NCBI GenBank assembly: GCA_025059805.1
Contig: JANXDG010000035.1
Coordinates: 62,001 to 126,000, forward strand
Direction of reading: 5' to 3'
Source: Endomicrobiia bacterium
GTDB taxonomy: Bacteria > Elusimicrobiota > Endomicrobiia > DTEH01
DNA: 64,000 nucleotides
A program made the position numbers and the translations under genes. Below the pieces are notes generated by a model. That model was given only the letters and a program-made list of their open reading frames with translations. It was not told the DNA's origin and ran no database searches. Below, one piece after another: positions 44,930 to 55,097 of the stretch; position 1 is the stretch's first letter; each line of letters begins with the position of its first letter.

Positions 44930-45775
44930 TCAATTTTTGACGACCATAACACGAGGTAAATTTTGATAATCTTTTATCGTTTTAACTACTTTATAATTGG
45001 CATTATGAAATATTTTTAAAATCTCATCTGCTAAATTATGATTTATCTCAACGACGATAAATCCGTCTTTATTTAATATCTTCTTAGCATAAGTAGCAAA
45101 ATGTTCGTAAAACTCAATACCGTTATTGCTAACAAGTGCTAGCTTAGGTTCGTAATAAATTTCTGGTTGTAATTTTTCATATTCTTGTTCTGTTATATAT
45201 GGAGGATTTGAAATAATAATGTCTAATAAAATCTCATTTTTAATAAAATACTTAAGTTTATCGGACAAAACAAACTCTATTTTATCTAAAACATTCAACC
45301 TATCTGCATTCTTTTTAGCAACTTTAAGTGCATCTGAAGAAATATCTGTAGCATACATCTTAATATAAAATGGAATGTTTTTAACAATACTTATAGCTAT
45401 ATTACCACAACCTGTACCAATATCAGCACAAACTTTTAACTTATTATTTTTTATCAAATCTAAACTTTCTTCTACTACAAATTCTGTTTCCTGTCTCGGT
45501 ATAAAGATGTTTTCGTCAACATAAAAATTTAAACCATAAAATTCGCGTTCACAAAAAATGTATGGCAATGGTTTATAAGTTAAACGTTCAGTCAAATAAT
45601 AGTTAACAGTTCGGACTTGAGATGGTGTAAGAATTTTATCAGGATTGGCATACAAATCTGACCTTTTTATTTTAAGAGCTTTTGTAATTATTAAGTCGGT
45701 TTCAAAATAATAGGCTGGTGTTATAGATCTAAGTTGTGTCTGTACATCTTTGTAAATATCTTTTAAAGAATACAT
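44930..45775 (-). CDS. prmC: Peptide chain release factor N5-glutamine methyltransferase
   Basis: The 281-residue SAM-dependent enzyme methylates the GGQ glutamine of release factors. Motifs are YFETDLIITKALKI (N-terminal substrate domain), VCADIGTGCGNIAISIVKNI (SAM loop) and LDIIISNPPYITEQEYEKL (NPPY catalytic motif). It lies 9 bases after prfA, the classical pairing. Both its likely substrates, RF1 and RF2, are encoded within 11 kb. Confidence 0.94.
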   Translation of the reverse strand: MYSLKDIYKDVQTQLRSITPAYYFETDLIITKALKIKRSDLYANPDKILTPSQVRTVNYYLTERLTYKPLPYIFCEREFYGLNFYVDENIFIPRQETEFVVEESLDLIKNNKLKVCADIGTGCGNIAISIVKNIPFYIKMYATDISSDALKVAKKNADRLNVLDKIEFVLSDKLKYFIKNEILLDIIISNPPYITEQEYEKLQPEIYYEPKLALVSNNGIEFYEHFATYAKKILNKDGFIVVEINHNLADEILKIFHNANYKVVKTIKDYQNLPRVMVVKN

Positions 45776-45784
45776 CTTAATTCT

Positions 45785-46873
45785 TTACTCTTTGAATAAT
45801 TTTGAAAGTTTTTCTTTTAATTCAACCTGCATCAATTCATTTATTATTGTGTCTAATTCACCATCTAAAATTTCAGAAAGATTATATAAAGTTAAATTAA
45901 TCCTATGATCTGTAACACGGTTTTGGATAAAATTATATGTTCTTATTTTTTCAGAACGATCACCAGATTTTACTTGTGATTTTCTTAACTCTGCAATTTC
46001 ACGTTGTTGTTCTTGTAATTTCAAGTTATACAGTTTCGCACGAAGAATTTTCATTGCACGCTCACGATTTTTTATTTGTGAACGTTCATCCTGACATTGA
46101 ACTACGATACCTGTAGGTTTATGTTTTATACGTACAGCAGAATCTGTCTTCTGCAAATGTTGTCCACCATGGCCAGATGCACGAAAGGTTTCTATCTCAA
46201 TATCGTCAGGATTGACCTCTACTTCAACTTCTTCAGCTTCAGGTAAAACCGCAACTGTTGCAGCTGAAGTATGTATTCTTCCAGACGACTCTGTTTCAGG
46301 AACACGTTGTACTCTATGTACTCCACTTTCATATTTCATATATTTATATACATCTTTCCCAGAAACATAACAAACAACTTCTTTGATACCTCTTAAACCT
46401 GTCTGATTAATATCCAAAATTTCAATCTTCCATCCTTTTTTTGTACAAAATTTTGTGTACATCCTTAACAAATCAGCAGCGAAAAGCGCTGCTTCTTCAC
46501 CGCCAGTACCTGCACGTATCTCTAATATTATGTTCCTATGTTGCTGTTGATCTTCGGGCAACAACAATTCTAAAATTTTTTGTTCAAGTTGAGAATATTC
46601 TTTATTTAAATTTTCTAACTCTTCGTTTATTAAAAGTTCATATTCTGCATCTGTTACATCCTGTTTTTCAGAGTTCAACAATTCTATTTTTTGTTTAACA
46701 GTAACAAGATTATCATATAATGAAACTATCTCAACAATCTTATTATACTCTTTGACAATTTCTTTGTATTCTATTGGATTGTTTATAATATTTTGATCTG
46801 CTAATTTTTGTTCTAAGTTTTTTTTCTTATTGACTAGTTGCTCACAATTTTTAACAATGATGTTCCAAATCAT
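45785..46873 (-). CDS. prfA: Peptide chain release factor 1
   Basis: The 362-residue protein releases peptides at UAA and UAG. The codon-recognition motif PxT is present as [20 protein letters not shown]. Residues [19 protein letters not shown] are the family's core start. The catalytic loop reads [18 protein letters not shown] instead of the more common GAGGQHVNKT, and the RF2 copy shares this (see findings). The codon-recognition and GGQ positions distinguish it from RF2. It follows rpmE and precedes prmC by 9 bases. Confidence 0.95.
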   Translation of the reverse strand: MIWNIIVKNCEQLVNKKKNLEQKLADQNIINNPIEYKEIVKEYNKIVEIVSLYDNLVTVKQKIELLNSEKQDVTDAEYELLINEELENLNKEYSQLEQKILELLLPEDQQQHRNIILEIRAGTGGEEAALFAADLLRMYTKFCTKKGWKIEILDINQTGLRGIKEVVCYVSGKDVYKYMKYESGVHRVQRVPETESSGRIHTSAATVAVLPEAEEVEVEVNPDDIEIETFRASGHGGQHLQKTDSAVRIKHKPTGIVVQCQDERSQIKNRERAMKILRAKLYNLKLQEQQREIAELRKSQVKSGDRSEKIRTYNFIQNRVTDHRINLTLYNLSEILDGELDTIINELMQVELKEKLSKLFKE

Positions 46874-46880
46874 ATACTTT

Positions 46881-47183
46881 TTACTTCTTAGTTGATCTTT
46901 TTGTCTTTAAAACTTTTACTTCTGCTTTTTTGACTTTTTCTGTCTTAACCTTTTTTGGTTTCTTCTCTCTTGCAACAGGTACAAATTTTTCACCGTATTT
47001 CTTTATAAACTTTTCAACTCTACCTGCTGTATCAACAAATTTTTGTTTCCCTGTAAAATATGGATGACAATTACCGCAAATCTCAAGACGTATCTCTGGT
47101 TTAGTTGATCTTGTTTTAAATGTATAACCGCAAGCACATGTTACTGTACACTCTACATATTTTGGATGTATACCTTCTTTCAT
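46881..47183 (-). CDS. rpmE: 50S ribosomal protein L31 (zinc type)
   Basis: The 100-residue protein has the L31 start [40 protein letters not shown] and FYTG-like [18 protein letters not shown]. Four cysteines (CTVTCAC, CGNC) fit the zinc-binding type A. The C-terminal third is an unusually long lysine-rich tail ([20 protein letters not shown]), about 30 residues beyond the usual 70. It sits between the LysM/M23 gene and prfA, which is the common order. Confidence 0.95.
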   Translation of the reverse strand: MKEGIHPKYVECTVTCACGYTFKTRSTKPEIRLEICGNCHPYFTGKQKFVDTAGRVEKFIKKYGEKFVPVAREKKPKKVKTEKVKKAEVKVLKTKRSTKK

Positions 47184-47215
47184 AAAAGTTTTTCCTCCTT
47201 ATTTAACTAATTTTC

Positions 47216-48115
47216 TCAGAATAAAACCTTTTTAGGATTTATTGGTACTCCGTTTTTACGTATTTCAAAATGCAGATGTGGACCTGTAGTCCAACCTGTC
47301 ATACCAACATTGCCAATAATTTGTCCTTTATTAACCCATTGACCTACTTTAACCCTTATTTTAGAAAGATGTCCATAATAAGTAGTATATCCTTTCTGAT
47401 GTTTAATAATAACAAGTTTACCGTAACCCTCAGCCCAACCTGCAAAAATTACTTTTCCATCACATGCTGCTCTTACTGCGGCACCGTAACGCTGTTTTAA
47501 ATCAATGCCTTCGTGATACTTCAAGATGCCAAAAATTGGATGCTTCCGTAATCCAAACTTTGAAGTTATACGTGTATTAAACAATGGCAACATGAAATCT
47601 TTAAATTTTATGTATACATCAGGTAAAAATATAAGATCTCCCTTCTTAAGTTTACAAGTTGGTGTTATTTCGTTCACCTGACAGATTTCTTCTATTTTCT
47701 TATTAAACTTCTTAGCGATAGCGCTCACTTCTACACCATCAGAAGGAACTCTGTAAAGCATACCTTTTTTGTTATGAAGTAACAAAATTTTCCCACGATA
47801 TAATAATCCTACTGCTTCAATATAATTTGTACTACGAATGGATGCGACATTAGTGTTAAATTTTTTAGCTAAAGTATATAGATTATCTTTCGCAGGATCA
47901 TAAATCCAATTAACAACAATTAACCTCTCAATATTGGCAACAATTTTTTGTCTTAGATGGTCCAAATATTGCTCCGTTGCGCCATCTGTCTCGTTGAACA
48001 AATAGAGATTTTGATTATTCCAAAGATATTCAAAATTTGTTCTTCTTAGATAATTCTTATGTGCTGCAAAAATATTTAATGTCGCTATAAATAATAATAG
48101 TGCTATGTTTTGCAT
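47216..48115 (-). CDS. Secreted LysM/M23 family peptidoglycan peptidase
   Basis: From the ATG at 48115 the protein has about 299 residues, beginning MQNIALLLFIATLNIFAA, a good signal peptide. The ORF track uses a GTG at 48157 that adds 14 residues overlapping ispH. Two LysM-like segments (about 85-175; LYRVPSDGVEVSAIAKKFNK and LKKGDLIFLPDVYI) precede the M23 domain. The zinc site is KYHEGIDLKQRYGAAVRA (HxxxD) and WTTGPHLHFEIRKN (HxH). It is probably periplasmic and binds peptidoglycan through LysM. It overlaps the ispH stop by 13 bases. It differs from the M23 of the bactofilin pair by having LysM and no coiled coil. Confidence 0.9.
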   Translation of the reverse strand: MQNIALLLFIATLNIFAAHKNYLRRTNFEYLWNNQNLYLFNETDGATEQYLDHLRQKIVANIERLIVVNWIYDPAKDNLYTLAKKFNTNVASIRSTNYIEAVGLLYRGKILLLHNKKGMLYRVPSDGVEVSAIAKKFNKKIEEICQVNEITPTCKLKKGDLIFLPDVYIKFKDFMLPLFNTRITSKFGLRKHPIFGILKYHEGIDLKQRYGAAVRAACDGKVIFAGWAEGYGKLVIIKHQKGYTTYYGHLSKIRVKVGQWVNKGQIIGNVGMTGWTTGPHLHFEIRKNGVPINPKKVLF

Positions 48116-48966
48116 TCTACTGTTGAAAATTTCTCTATAATTTTTTTTACTTGCCACATAGGTGTGGAAGTACCAGATATGATACCAATGTGTCTATAGT
48201 TAAAAAAATCATTCTCTATTTCATCTTCAGAACTGACTATGATCACATTATTATTATAGTTTTTAGATATAGTCATTAACTTATTCGTATTTGCAGAATG
48301 TTTGCCACCAACAACTATCAATAAATCAACAGTTTTTGCTATCTCAACCACTTCTTTTTCTCTATTTATGGTTTCTTTGCATATCGTATTAAACACCTTT
48401 ATATTTTTATATTTTGTAGTTAACAAATCGCATATCTTTTTGTATTCATCAACTTGTTTCGTTGTCTGTGATATAACTAAAATTTTGTCATGTTCTAAAA
48501 TATCTAAATTCTCCGCATCTTCTTTGCAAGTGATTATATAACTTTTGACAGATGGTGATACATATGATATTAACGCTGTTATCTCAGGATGTTGTGGGTC
48601 GCCATATATTATAACATTATAACCTTTATTTGTCCATTCTTTAGTTATCTCTTGATTTCTCTTAACAATAGGACATGTACCATCTATTATGTTTATATTA
48701 TTTAAACGTAAAAGTTCTTCATAAACACTTCTTGCAACTCCATGTGTTCTTATCACCAACGAACAACGAAAATTAGTATTAATTATACTGACATCTTCAA
48801 CTACTTCAATACCTAATCTTTGTAACCTATCCATTTCTTGCTTATTATGTAAAAGTTCACCTAAAATGTAAACCTTGTTTCCCTTTTTGAGCTCGTTCTC
48901 AACAAGATTTATTGCACGGTTAACACCACTACAAAAACCTATGTTTTTAGCAACTCTTATTTTCAT
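48103..48966 (-). CDS. ispH: 4-Hydroxy-3-methylbut-2-enyl diphosphate reductase
   Basis: The 287-residue [4Fe-4S] enzyme makes IPP and DMAPP in the last step of the MEP pathway. Three cluster cysteines are in VAKNIGFCSGVNRAI (C12), IIDGTCPIVKRNQE and FNTICKETINREKEV. Other motifs are LGELLHNKQEMDRLQRLGI and VIRTHGVARSVYEEL. It overlaps cmk by 4 bases. The MEP pathway supplies the polyprenyl carriers used by the GT-C enzymes of the envelope operon. Confidence 0.95.
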   Translation of the reverse strand: MKIRVAKNIGFCSGVNRAINLVENELKKGNKVYILGELLHNKQEMDRLQRLGIEVVEDVSIINTNFRCSLVIRTHGVARSVYEELLRLNNINIIDGTCPIVKRNQEITKEWTNKGYNVIIYGDPQHPEITALISYVSPSVKSYIITCKEDAENLDILEHDKILVISQTTKQVDEYKKICDLLTTKYKNIKVFNTICKETINREKEVVEIAKTVDLLIVVGGKHSANTNKLMTISKNYNNNVIIVSSEDEIENDFFNYRHIGIISGTSTPMWQVKKIIEKFSTVECKT

Positions 48967-49649
48967 ATATTGCTCATACTCTTAACATATTCAACTATTT
49001 TATCAGCTACTTGTTGTTGTGTTAAACCAAAAGTGTTAATAACAATCGCATTTTCATCAATTCTTAGCGGGTTGATACCTCTGGTCCTGTCAAGTTCGTC
49101 ACGACGAATAATTGCAGATTTTACTTCTTCAAAAGTTACTTTATCTCCTTTTTCTACCAACTCATTATATCTTCGCAGCGCACGTTCTTCAACAGGTGCG
49201 TCAAGATAAAACTTAAACTTGGTTTCAGGGAAAACTGCAGTTGTTATATCTCTACCCTCCATTACACAGTTGTATTTCATCCCAATTAACCTTTGTAATT
49301 CACGAAGTTTCTGTCTCACTTCTGGTATTGCAGCAACAAAATTAACATTAGCAGATACATATTCTGACCTGATTTCTTTTGAAACATCTTTTTTATCCAC
49401 TAAAACTTTTAACTCATCATCTTCAAGTTTAAAATCAATATCAAGAGTTTCAAGTGTTTTTTTTATTGCTTCAATATCATCCAAAGAAATATCGGAATTA
49501 AGTAACTTATATGTTACCGCACGATACATCGCACCTGTATCTACATGAACAAAACCCAATTTTTTTGCTACTAATTTACTGACAGTAGTTTTACCAGCAC
49601 CTGCAGGACCGTCAATTGCGACAACTATTTTGTTCTCATTCTGCTTCAT
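48963..49649 (-). CDS. cmk: Cytidylate kinase
   Basis: The 228-residue kinase phosphorylates CMP and dCMP. The P-loop is VVAIDGPAGAGKTTVSKLVA. LGFVHVDTGAMYRAVTYKLL and CVMEGRDITTAVFPETKFKF (GRDI..VFP) are typical, as is the lid region YNELVEKGDKVTFEEVKSAI. It overlaps ispH and aroA by 4 bases each, an order often seen in bacteria with aroA-cmk-ispH. Confidence 0.95.
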   Translation of the reverse strand: MKQNENKIVVAIDGPAGAGKTTVSKLVAKKLGFVHVDTGAMYRAVTYKLLNSDISLDDIEAIKKTLETLDIDFKLEDDELKVLVDKKDVSKEIRSEYVSANVNFVAAIPEVRQKLRELQRLIGMKYNCVMEGRDITTAVFPETKFKFYLDAPVEERALRRYNELVEKGDKVTFEEVKSAIIRRDELDRTRGINPLRIDENAIVINTFGLTQQQVADKIVEYVKSMSNI

Positions 49650-50947
49650 AAACTCTTATATAAATCCCAAAATCCAGGAAAGGAAACATCTACGCAACCA
49701 GCGTTCGTTATTACAAAAGAATTATGACAAATACTACCAGCTACTGCTAAACTCATAGCAATTCTATGATCATTATAGCTATCTAACTCCAAGTTGTCAC
49801 TGTCAGCACATAGAGTTGTATTACCCATAATTATCATACCATCTTCTAATTCAATTATTTTAGCACCTAAATGTTGCAAAGATGAAACAATAGTTTTTAT
49901 CCTGTCAGATTCTTTTATACGAAGTTCACCCGCACCTCTTATCTCCGTAACACCATCAGCTTGTGTTGCTACAACAGCTAATAGGGGTAATTCATCAATC
50001 ATCGCTGGCACATCGTCAGGTTCTATTTTAATACTCTTAAGTTTGCTACTTTTAACTACAATATCTGCTACGGGTTCGTTGTACAAAATTCTAAGATTTG
50101 ACAGGGTTATCTTTGCACCCATTTTCAATAATACATTGATAAATCCCATTCGTGTAGGATTTACACAAACATCTTTAATAACTAAAGATGAATTTGGCAA
50201 AAGAACAGCCATCGCTATAAAGTAGCTTGCAGAGGAAGGATCTGCCGGAACTAAAATTTCAAACGGTTTTATCTTCTTCACCTTACCTCTAATTGAAAAA
50301 ACAGTGTCTTTTATTGATAATTTCACACCAAGATATTGTAACATACGTTCCGTATGATCACGGGAAAGAATTGGTTCTTTGTATATTGTAACTCCCTCAG
50401 CATACATCCCAGCGAATAATACACAAGATTTCACCTGTGCCGAAGCAATTTTGTTTTCCCATGTGATAGATTTTAAGTTTTTAGTGCCACGAATCACTAA
50501 TGGTAAATAATTATCTTCTTTAGCGTCAATTGTTACTCCCATAAGACGTAGTGGTTCTATTATTCGCTTCATTGGCCTGCGTGATAAACTGTCGTCACCT
50601 ATAATTTTTACTTCTATCTCATTACCTGCAATAATCCCGCAAAGAAGTCGTACTGTAGTACCAGAATTCCCTGCATCTATCACTTCTTTAGGTGAACATA
50701 ATCCTTCCATGTTAACTCCATAAATATGGAAATTATTTTTATCCTCAACTATTTTTACTCCAAGACTTTTTAAAGCATTTACAGTTGAATAACAATCTTT
50801 ACTTTTTAGCGGATTATGTATAATACATTCACCAGAAGAAATTGATGCTAACATAACTGCTCTATGTGTTATGGACTTATCAGGTGTAACTTTTATCTCA
50901 GCGTTGATTTTACTCTTCCTAAGAATCCTAATCTTGTCAGTTCTCAT
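49646..50947 (-). CDS. aroA: 5-Enolpyruvylshikimate-3-phosphate synthase
   Basis: The 433-residue enzyme condenses shikimate 3-phosphate with PEP. Motifs include EIKVTPDKSITHRAVMLASI, DAGNSGTTVRLLCGIIAG (PEP-binding NxGTxxR), LSRRPMKRIIEPLRLMG, AGELRIKESDRIKTIV and YNDHRIAMSLAVAG. The pattern with NAGNSGT places it in the usual bacterial range; herbicide class is not assigned. It follows tyrA and overlaps cmk by 4 bases. Confidence 0.95.
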   Translation of the reverse strand: MRTDKIRILRKSKINAEIKVTPDKSITHRAVMLASISSGECIIHNPLKSKDCYSTVNALKSLGVKIVEDKNNFHIYGVNMEGLCSPKEVIDAGNSGTTVRLLCGIIAGNEIEVKIIGDDSLSRRPMKRIIEPLRLMGVTIDAKEDNYLPLVIRGTKNLKSITWENKIASAQVKSCVLFAGMYAEGVTIYKEPILSRDHTERMLQYLGVKLSIKDTVFSIRGKVKKIKPFEILVPADPSSASYFIAMAVLLPNSSLVIKDVCVNPTRMGFINVLLKMGAKITLSNLRILYNEPVADIVVKSSKLKSIKIEPDDVPAMIDELPLLAVVATQADGVTEIRGAGELRIKESDRIKTIVSSLQHLGAKIIELEDGMIIMGNTTLCADSDNLELDSYNDHRIAMSLAVAGSICHNSFVITNAGCVDVSFPGFWDLYKSL

Positions 50948-50956
50948 ACTATTTTA

Positions 50957-51823
50957 TTAACTTCTCACTTTCAGTTTATAAGAGTTTATTATTTGCCTTT
51001 TTAATTTCTTGAAATCGTTAAGTCTTTCTTTAAATTGTTTTATCACTTTTAAAAATCTGTTCATTTCGTCTAAAACAAATGAACGATTAAAATAACATAT
51101 CTCTGCCCAAAGAGATGGATTTGAAGATGCAATCCTCGTCATATCTCTGTAAGCACCTGCAGTGAAGGTTAAATAATTCTTCCTTGAGGCAATTTGTTTC
51201 ACCAAACCATATGAAATCAAATGTAACAGATGACTTGTTGCAGCAAGTATTTTATCATGAGTTTTAGCATCAAGATGGACAACTTTTGCTCCAACACTTT
51301 TCCATAAAAATTTGATTTTTCTGAAAGCATCCTGTGAAGATAATTTTTTGTCATAACAAACGACACACACAGAGTTTTTAAACAAATCTTTACTTGCATA
51401 TTCAAACCCAGACTTCTCTGCGCCTGCTATCGGATGACTACCTACAAAACTTATATCTTTAATTTTTCTAAATTTCTGCACATCTGTTTTCAGATCGTCA
51501 ATAATTTTATATTTTATAGAAGCAACATCAGTAATTACACACCCTTGTTTTACTAACGGCAAGATTTTTCTTATAAACTCTATTGTAAGTTTTATAGGAG
51601 TACATACAACTACTATATCTGCATCTTTAACTCCAAAAGCTAAATCTGTTGTTACTTTGTCAACACAGCCACTCTTTTGCGCAAGTGTTAACCTGTTAAG
51701 ATTTCTACCAACACCTGTAATCGTTATACTAGGAAATCTGTTCTTTAACGCTAATCCTAGCGAACCTCCTATTAAACCTACTCCTATAATTGTTATTGAA
51801 TTTATAGAATTCTCCTTTTGCAT
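50957..51823 (-). CDS. tyrA: Prephenate dehydrogenase
   Basis: The 288-residue enzyme oxidises prephenate to 4-hydroxyphenylpyruvate. The Rossmann motif is IIGVGLIGGSLGLALKNRF. VGSHPIAGAEKSGFEYASKD and AATSHLLHLISYGLVKQIAS (catalytic-site histidines) match the family. There is no ACT domain, so feedback by tyrosine would differ from long forms. It lies 39 bases after aroF and 9 bases before aroA. Confidence 0.92.
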   Translation of the reverse strand: MQKENSINSITIIGVGLIGGSLGLALKNRFPSITITGVGRNLNRLTLAQKSGCVDKVTTDLAFGVKDADIVVVCTPIKLTIEFIRKILPLVKQGCVITDVASIKYKIIDDLKTDVQKFRKIKDISFVGSHPIAGAEKSGFEYASKDLFKNSVCVVCYDKKLSSQDAFRKIKFLWKSVGAKVVHLDAKTHDKILAATSHLLHLISYGLVKQIASRKNYLTFTAGAYRDMTRIASSNPSLWAEICYFNRSFVLDEMNRFLKVIKQFKERLNDFKKLKRQIINSYKLKVRS

Positions 51824-51862
51824 TACACTGGATACCTCAAAATAATGGTTTTTATAATTTAA

Positions 51863-52879
51863 TTAAATACTTCTACCGATTACTTCTGCAATTCTTCTAA
51901 GATCAATCATAAGTTGATCAAATTGTTCAGGATAAATACTTTGAGGACCGTCTGATAATGCCTCTTCTGGTTTATGATGAACTTCAATTATTAACCCGTC
52001 AGCACCAGCAACTACTGCAGCTTTTGCCATCACCGGTACAAAATTGCGAATACCAATACCGTGACTTGGATCAACAATTACAGGTAAATGTGACAAACTT
52101 TTAACCACTGGTATAGCATTAAGATCTAAAGTAAACCTTGTGGAATCTTCAAAAGTACGTATACCTCGTTCACAAAGAATTACATTATAGTTACCTTGTG
52201 ACATAATATATTCCGCAGACATTAACCATTCTTTTATCGTGGTAGCCATACCTCGTTTTAATAACACTGGTTTTTTAACCTTCCCAACTTCCTTCAACAA
52301 ATCAAAATTTTGCACATTCCTTGCTCCAATTTGTAATACATCAGCATATTCAGAAACTAATTGAACTTGATCTATGTTCATAACTTCTGTAACGATACCT
52401 ATACCAAGCTTTTCTCTAACTTCTTTTAACATCTTTAAACCTTCTATACCTAAACCTTGAAATGTATAAGGCGACGTTCTTGGTTTAAACGCACCACCAC
52501 GAATTAAAACTGCACCTGATTTTTTCACAAGTTCTGCTATTTTAAAAATTTGCTCTCTTGATTCTACTGCGCAAGGTCCTGCAATTACAACAATTTTTAC
52601 TCCGCCAATTTCTACGTTGTCATTTATTTTTACCACTGTATTTTCTTCTTTAAACTCTCTACTTGCTAACTTAAACGGTTTCTCAATCTCGGAAATATGC
52701 TCAACACCCTCCATTGATTCAAAAATTTCTTTATATCTTTCTGCTTGTTCACCAATTAAACCTATTATTGTTTTTTTAACTCCGCGAGATATGTGTGGTG
52801 TAAATCCTAATTCTTTGATTTTATCAATTATATGATTAAACTGTTCTTCTGTTATATTATTTTTTATCACAAGTATCAT
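51863..52879 (-). CDS. aroF: DAHP synthase, type I-beta with N-terminal ferredoxin-like domain
   Basis: The 338-residue enzyme begins the shikimate pathway. The first 70 residues ([20 protein letters not shown] and [20 protein letters not shown]) form a ferredoxin-like regulatory domain as in Thermotoga DAHP synthase. The barrel has [58 protein letters not shown] and [20 protein letters not shown]. The start overlaps hisC by 23 bases and carries an AGGAG site. Feedback by Tyr or Phe is expected for this architecture. Confidence 0.93.
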   Translation of the reverse strand: MILVIKNNITEEQFNHIIDKIKELGFTPHISRGVKKTIIGLIGEQAERYKEIFESMEGVEHISEIEKPFKLASREFKEENTVVKINDNVEIGGVKIVVIAGPCAVESREQIFKIAELVKKSGAVLIRGGAFKPRTSPYTFQGLGIEGLKMLKEVREKLGIGIVTEVMNIDQVQLVSEYADVLQIGARNVQNFDLLKEVGKVKKPVLLKRGMATTIKEWLMSAEYIMSQGNYNVILCERGIRTFEDSTRFTLDLNAIPVVKSLSHLPVIVDPSHGIGIRNFVPVMAKAAVVAGADGLIIEVHHKPEEALSDGPQSIYPEQFDQLMIDLRRIAEVIGRSI

Positions 52880-53999
52880 TTTTGTCTCCTTTCTTTATAA
52901 TTTGCTTAATTGTTGTAATAAATGCAACATTCTCTTTATGACTTCCTACAGTTACCCTTATAAAGTACGGAAATTCATATTCATCCATAGCACGCACTAT
53001 TACACCTTTGCTTAGCAACTTCCTAAAAACCCACTCGCCTTTAAAAGGAGTTACATCAATTAAAATAAAATTTGTTGCTGAAGGAATATATTTTAAACCA
53101 ATTCTTTCAAGTTGGCTATATAAATATTGCTTCTCTTTATTCACAAGTGCAACAGATTTTTGTAAATGATTGTCTGAATCAAGAACAGCTGTTGCTGCAT
53201 ACTGTGCTACCACAGAAACATTAAACGGTGGTCTAACTCTGTCAAGGTCAGATATTACTTCTTTTCTTGCGATACCAAAACCTACACGTAATCCTGCAAG
53301 ACCGTAAATTTTTGAGAATGTTCTTAAAATTATCAGGTTAGGATAAAGTTTCCTCAAGAACAAACTTTCAGGATAATCGTCGTAACAACGGGCATATTCA
53401 TAATATGCTTCATCAACAACAACTAACGGATAAAGTTTTCTCATCAGTAAAGTATCAAAAAATCTTTTTAATTCTTGATTTGTATTATATGTACCAGTTG
53501 GATTGTTAGGATTAGCAATAAAAACTATTTTAGTTTTTTTATTTGCTTTCCGTGCCATAACATCCAAATCATGTTTGTAATCTTTCATTGGTACAGAAAT
53601 AATCTTTGCACCCATAAGTTCACCAGCCATTCTGTACCGAATAAAAGCATGGTCTGATACAACAATATTTTCATCATTATTTAAATATGTTTTTGCAACA
53701 AGTTCAATAAGTTCGTCAGTCCCAGCACCTATTATTACTTCATCTGGTGTAATACCAAACTTTTTAGCAATCTTTTGTCGTAATATCAAGCTTGAACCCT
53801 CTGGATATCTATGTAGTATTCTTATCAACTTAAGCATACTTTCCCTGACAACTTTATGAGGACAACCTAATGGATTTTCGTTAGATGCTAATTTGTATAC
53901 TGTTTTAAGACCATATTTTTGTTTAATTTCATCAATTGGTCTACCAGGAATATATGGTTGAAAATTTTTTATTTCTTTTCTTGGTTTTGGTGGTTTCAT
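52857..53999 (-). CDS. hisC: Histidinol-phosphate/aromatic aminotransferase (HisC type)
   Basis: The 380-residue PLP enzyme has [68 protein letters not shown] and the PLP lysine in [19 protein letters not shown]. It is the HisC family, but lies between pheA and aroF, not with hisB/hisD. It may therefore transaminate phenylpyruvate and 4-hydroxyphenylpyruvate as well as imidazole-acetol phosphate. It overlaps aroF by 23 bases and starts 17 bases after pheA. Confidence 0.88.
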   Translation of the reverse strand: MKPPKPRKEIKNFQPYIPGRPIDEIKQKYGLKTVYKLASNENPLGCPHKVVRESMLKLIRILHRYPEGSSLILRQKIAKKFGITPDEVIIGAGTDELIELVAKTYLNNDENIVVSDHAFIRYRMAGELMGAKIISVPMKDYKHDLDVMARKANKKTKIVFIANPNNPTGTYNTNQELKRFFDTLLMRKLYPLVVVDEAYYEYARCYDDYPESLFLRKLYPNLIILRTFSKIYGLAGLRVGFGIARKEVISDLDRVRPPFNVSVVAQYAATAVLDSDNHLQKSVALVNKEKQYLYSQLERIGLKYIPSATNFILIDVTPFKGEWVFRKLLSKGVIVRAMDEYEFPYFIRVTVGSHKENVAFITTIKQIIKKGDKNDTCDKK

Positions 54000-54016
54000 A
54001 AAAATTTATTGTGGAA

Positions 54017-55084
54017 TTACTCAGCCCTAGGATAAGAACCTAAAAATTTATAATTCACACACAATTTTTCAAGTTCAGAAATTGCTTTCTTTACATTTTT
54101 GTCATTAATATGACCAACAAAATCAACAAAGAAAACATATTCCCAAGGACGTTGTTTTGATGGTCTTGATTCTATTTTTGTTAAGTTTATCCCATATCTT
54201 TTAAATGGTGACAATGCATCATGTAAGATACCAACCCTATCTTTTAAAGAAAACATTATTGAAGTTTTATCATGGCCGGAACGCGCAACTTTATGTTTAC
54301 CTATAATAATAAACCTTGTATAATTATCTTCTATATCTTGAATGTTTTTATCTAAAATATTTAACCTGTAAATTTTCGCTGTAACTTCAGATGCGATTGC
54401 TGCTGAATTTTTTTTATTAGCGACAATCTTAGCAGCTTCCGCTGTAGAAGATACCTCACAAATTTTAGCGTTTGCAAGCTTCATTGAGATATAATTTTTA
54501 CACTGAGCGATTGCTTGCGGATTTGAGTAAACATATTTTATATTTGAGATAGTATTTTCCTTTGAAACTAAACAATGTGATATTTTCATATTTACTTCAC
54601 CACAAATATACAAGTTACATTCTAAAAACATATCAAGTGTATGAGTTACAATACCTTCAGTAGTGTTTTCTACAGGGACAACTCCAAATTCTGCCTCATC
54701 TTTCGTCACGGAATAAAAAACATCACCAATTGTTTCTTTAGCAATATAAATATTTTTGTTCCCGAAAGCATCTAACGCTGCAAGATGTGTAAAAGTTCCT
54801 TCGGGACCTAAGTATGCAATGATGAACTTTTTTTGCTGATGTCTACATATATGAATTATCGTTGTATAAATTTCTTTTATATCACTCTCATCCAGTGGAC
54901 CTTTATTAAGTTTTATCAACCGCTGTATAATTTCTTTCTCTCTTTCAGGTGAATAAATTGTTTGTCCAATCAAAAATTTTAACTTCCCGATTTTTTTAGC
55001 AAGTTCTGCTCTTTTGTTTAAAAGTTTTAAAATTTGTTTATCAATAGTATCAATTTTAACCCTTAATTTTTGTAATTGTTTCAT
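54017..55084 (-). CDS. pheA: Bifunctional chorismate mutase / prephenate dehydratase (P-protein)
   Basis: The 355-residue protein has an N-terminal AroQ chorismate mutase (about 1-85; LRVKIDTIDKQILKLLNKRA), a prephenate dehydratase domain (about 95-270) and a C-terminal ACT domain. FIAYLGPEGTFTHLAALDAF and DNYTRFIIIGKHKV (TRF motif) are the dehydratase hallmarks. GINLTKIESRPSKQRPWEYV is the Phe-binding ESRP motif of the ACT domain, so feedback by phenylalanine is likely. It lies 13 bases after prfB. Confidence 0.95.
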   Translation of the reverse strand: MKQLQKLRVKIDTIDKQILKLLNKRAELAKKIGKLKFLIGQTIYSPEREKEIIQRLIKLNKGPLDESDIKEIYTTIIHICRHQQKKFIIAYLGPEGTFTHLAALDAFGNKNIYIAKETIGDVFYSVTKDEAEFGVVPVENTTEGIVTHTLDMFLECNLYICGEVNMKISHCLVSKENTISNIKYVYSNPQAIAQCKNYISMKLANAKICEVSSTAEAAKIVANKKNSAAIASEVTAKIYRLNILDKNIQDIEDNYTRFIIIGKHKVARSGHDKTSIMFSLKDRVGILHDALSPFKRYGINLTKIESRPSKQRPWEYVFFVDFVGHINDKNVKKAISELEKLCVNYKFLGSYPRAE

Positions 55085-55097
55085 AACACTTACCTTT

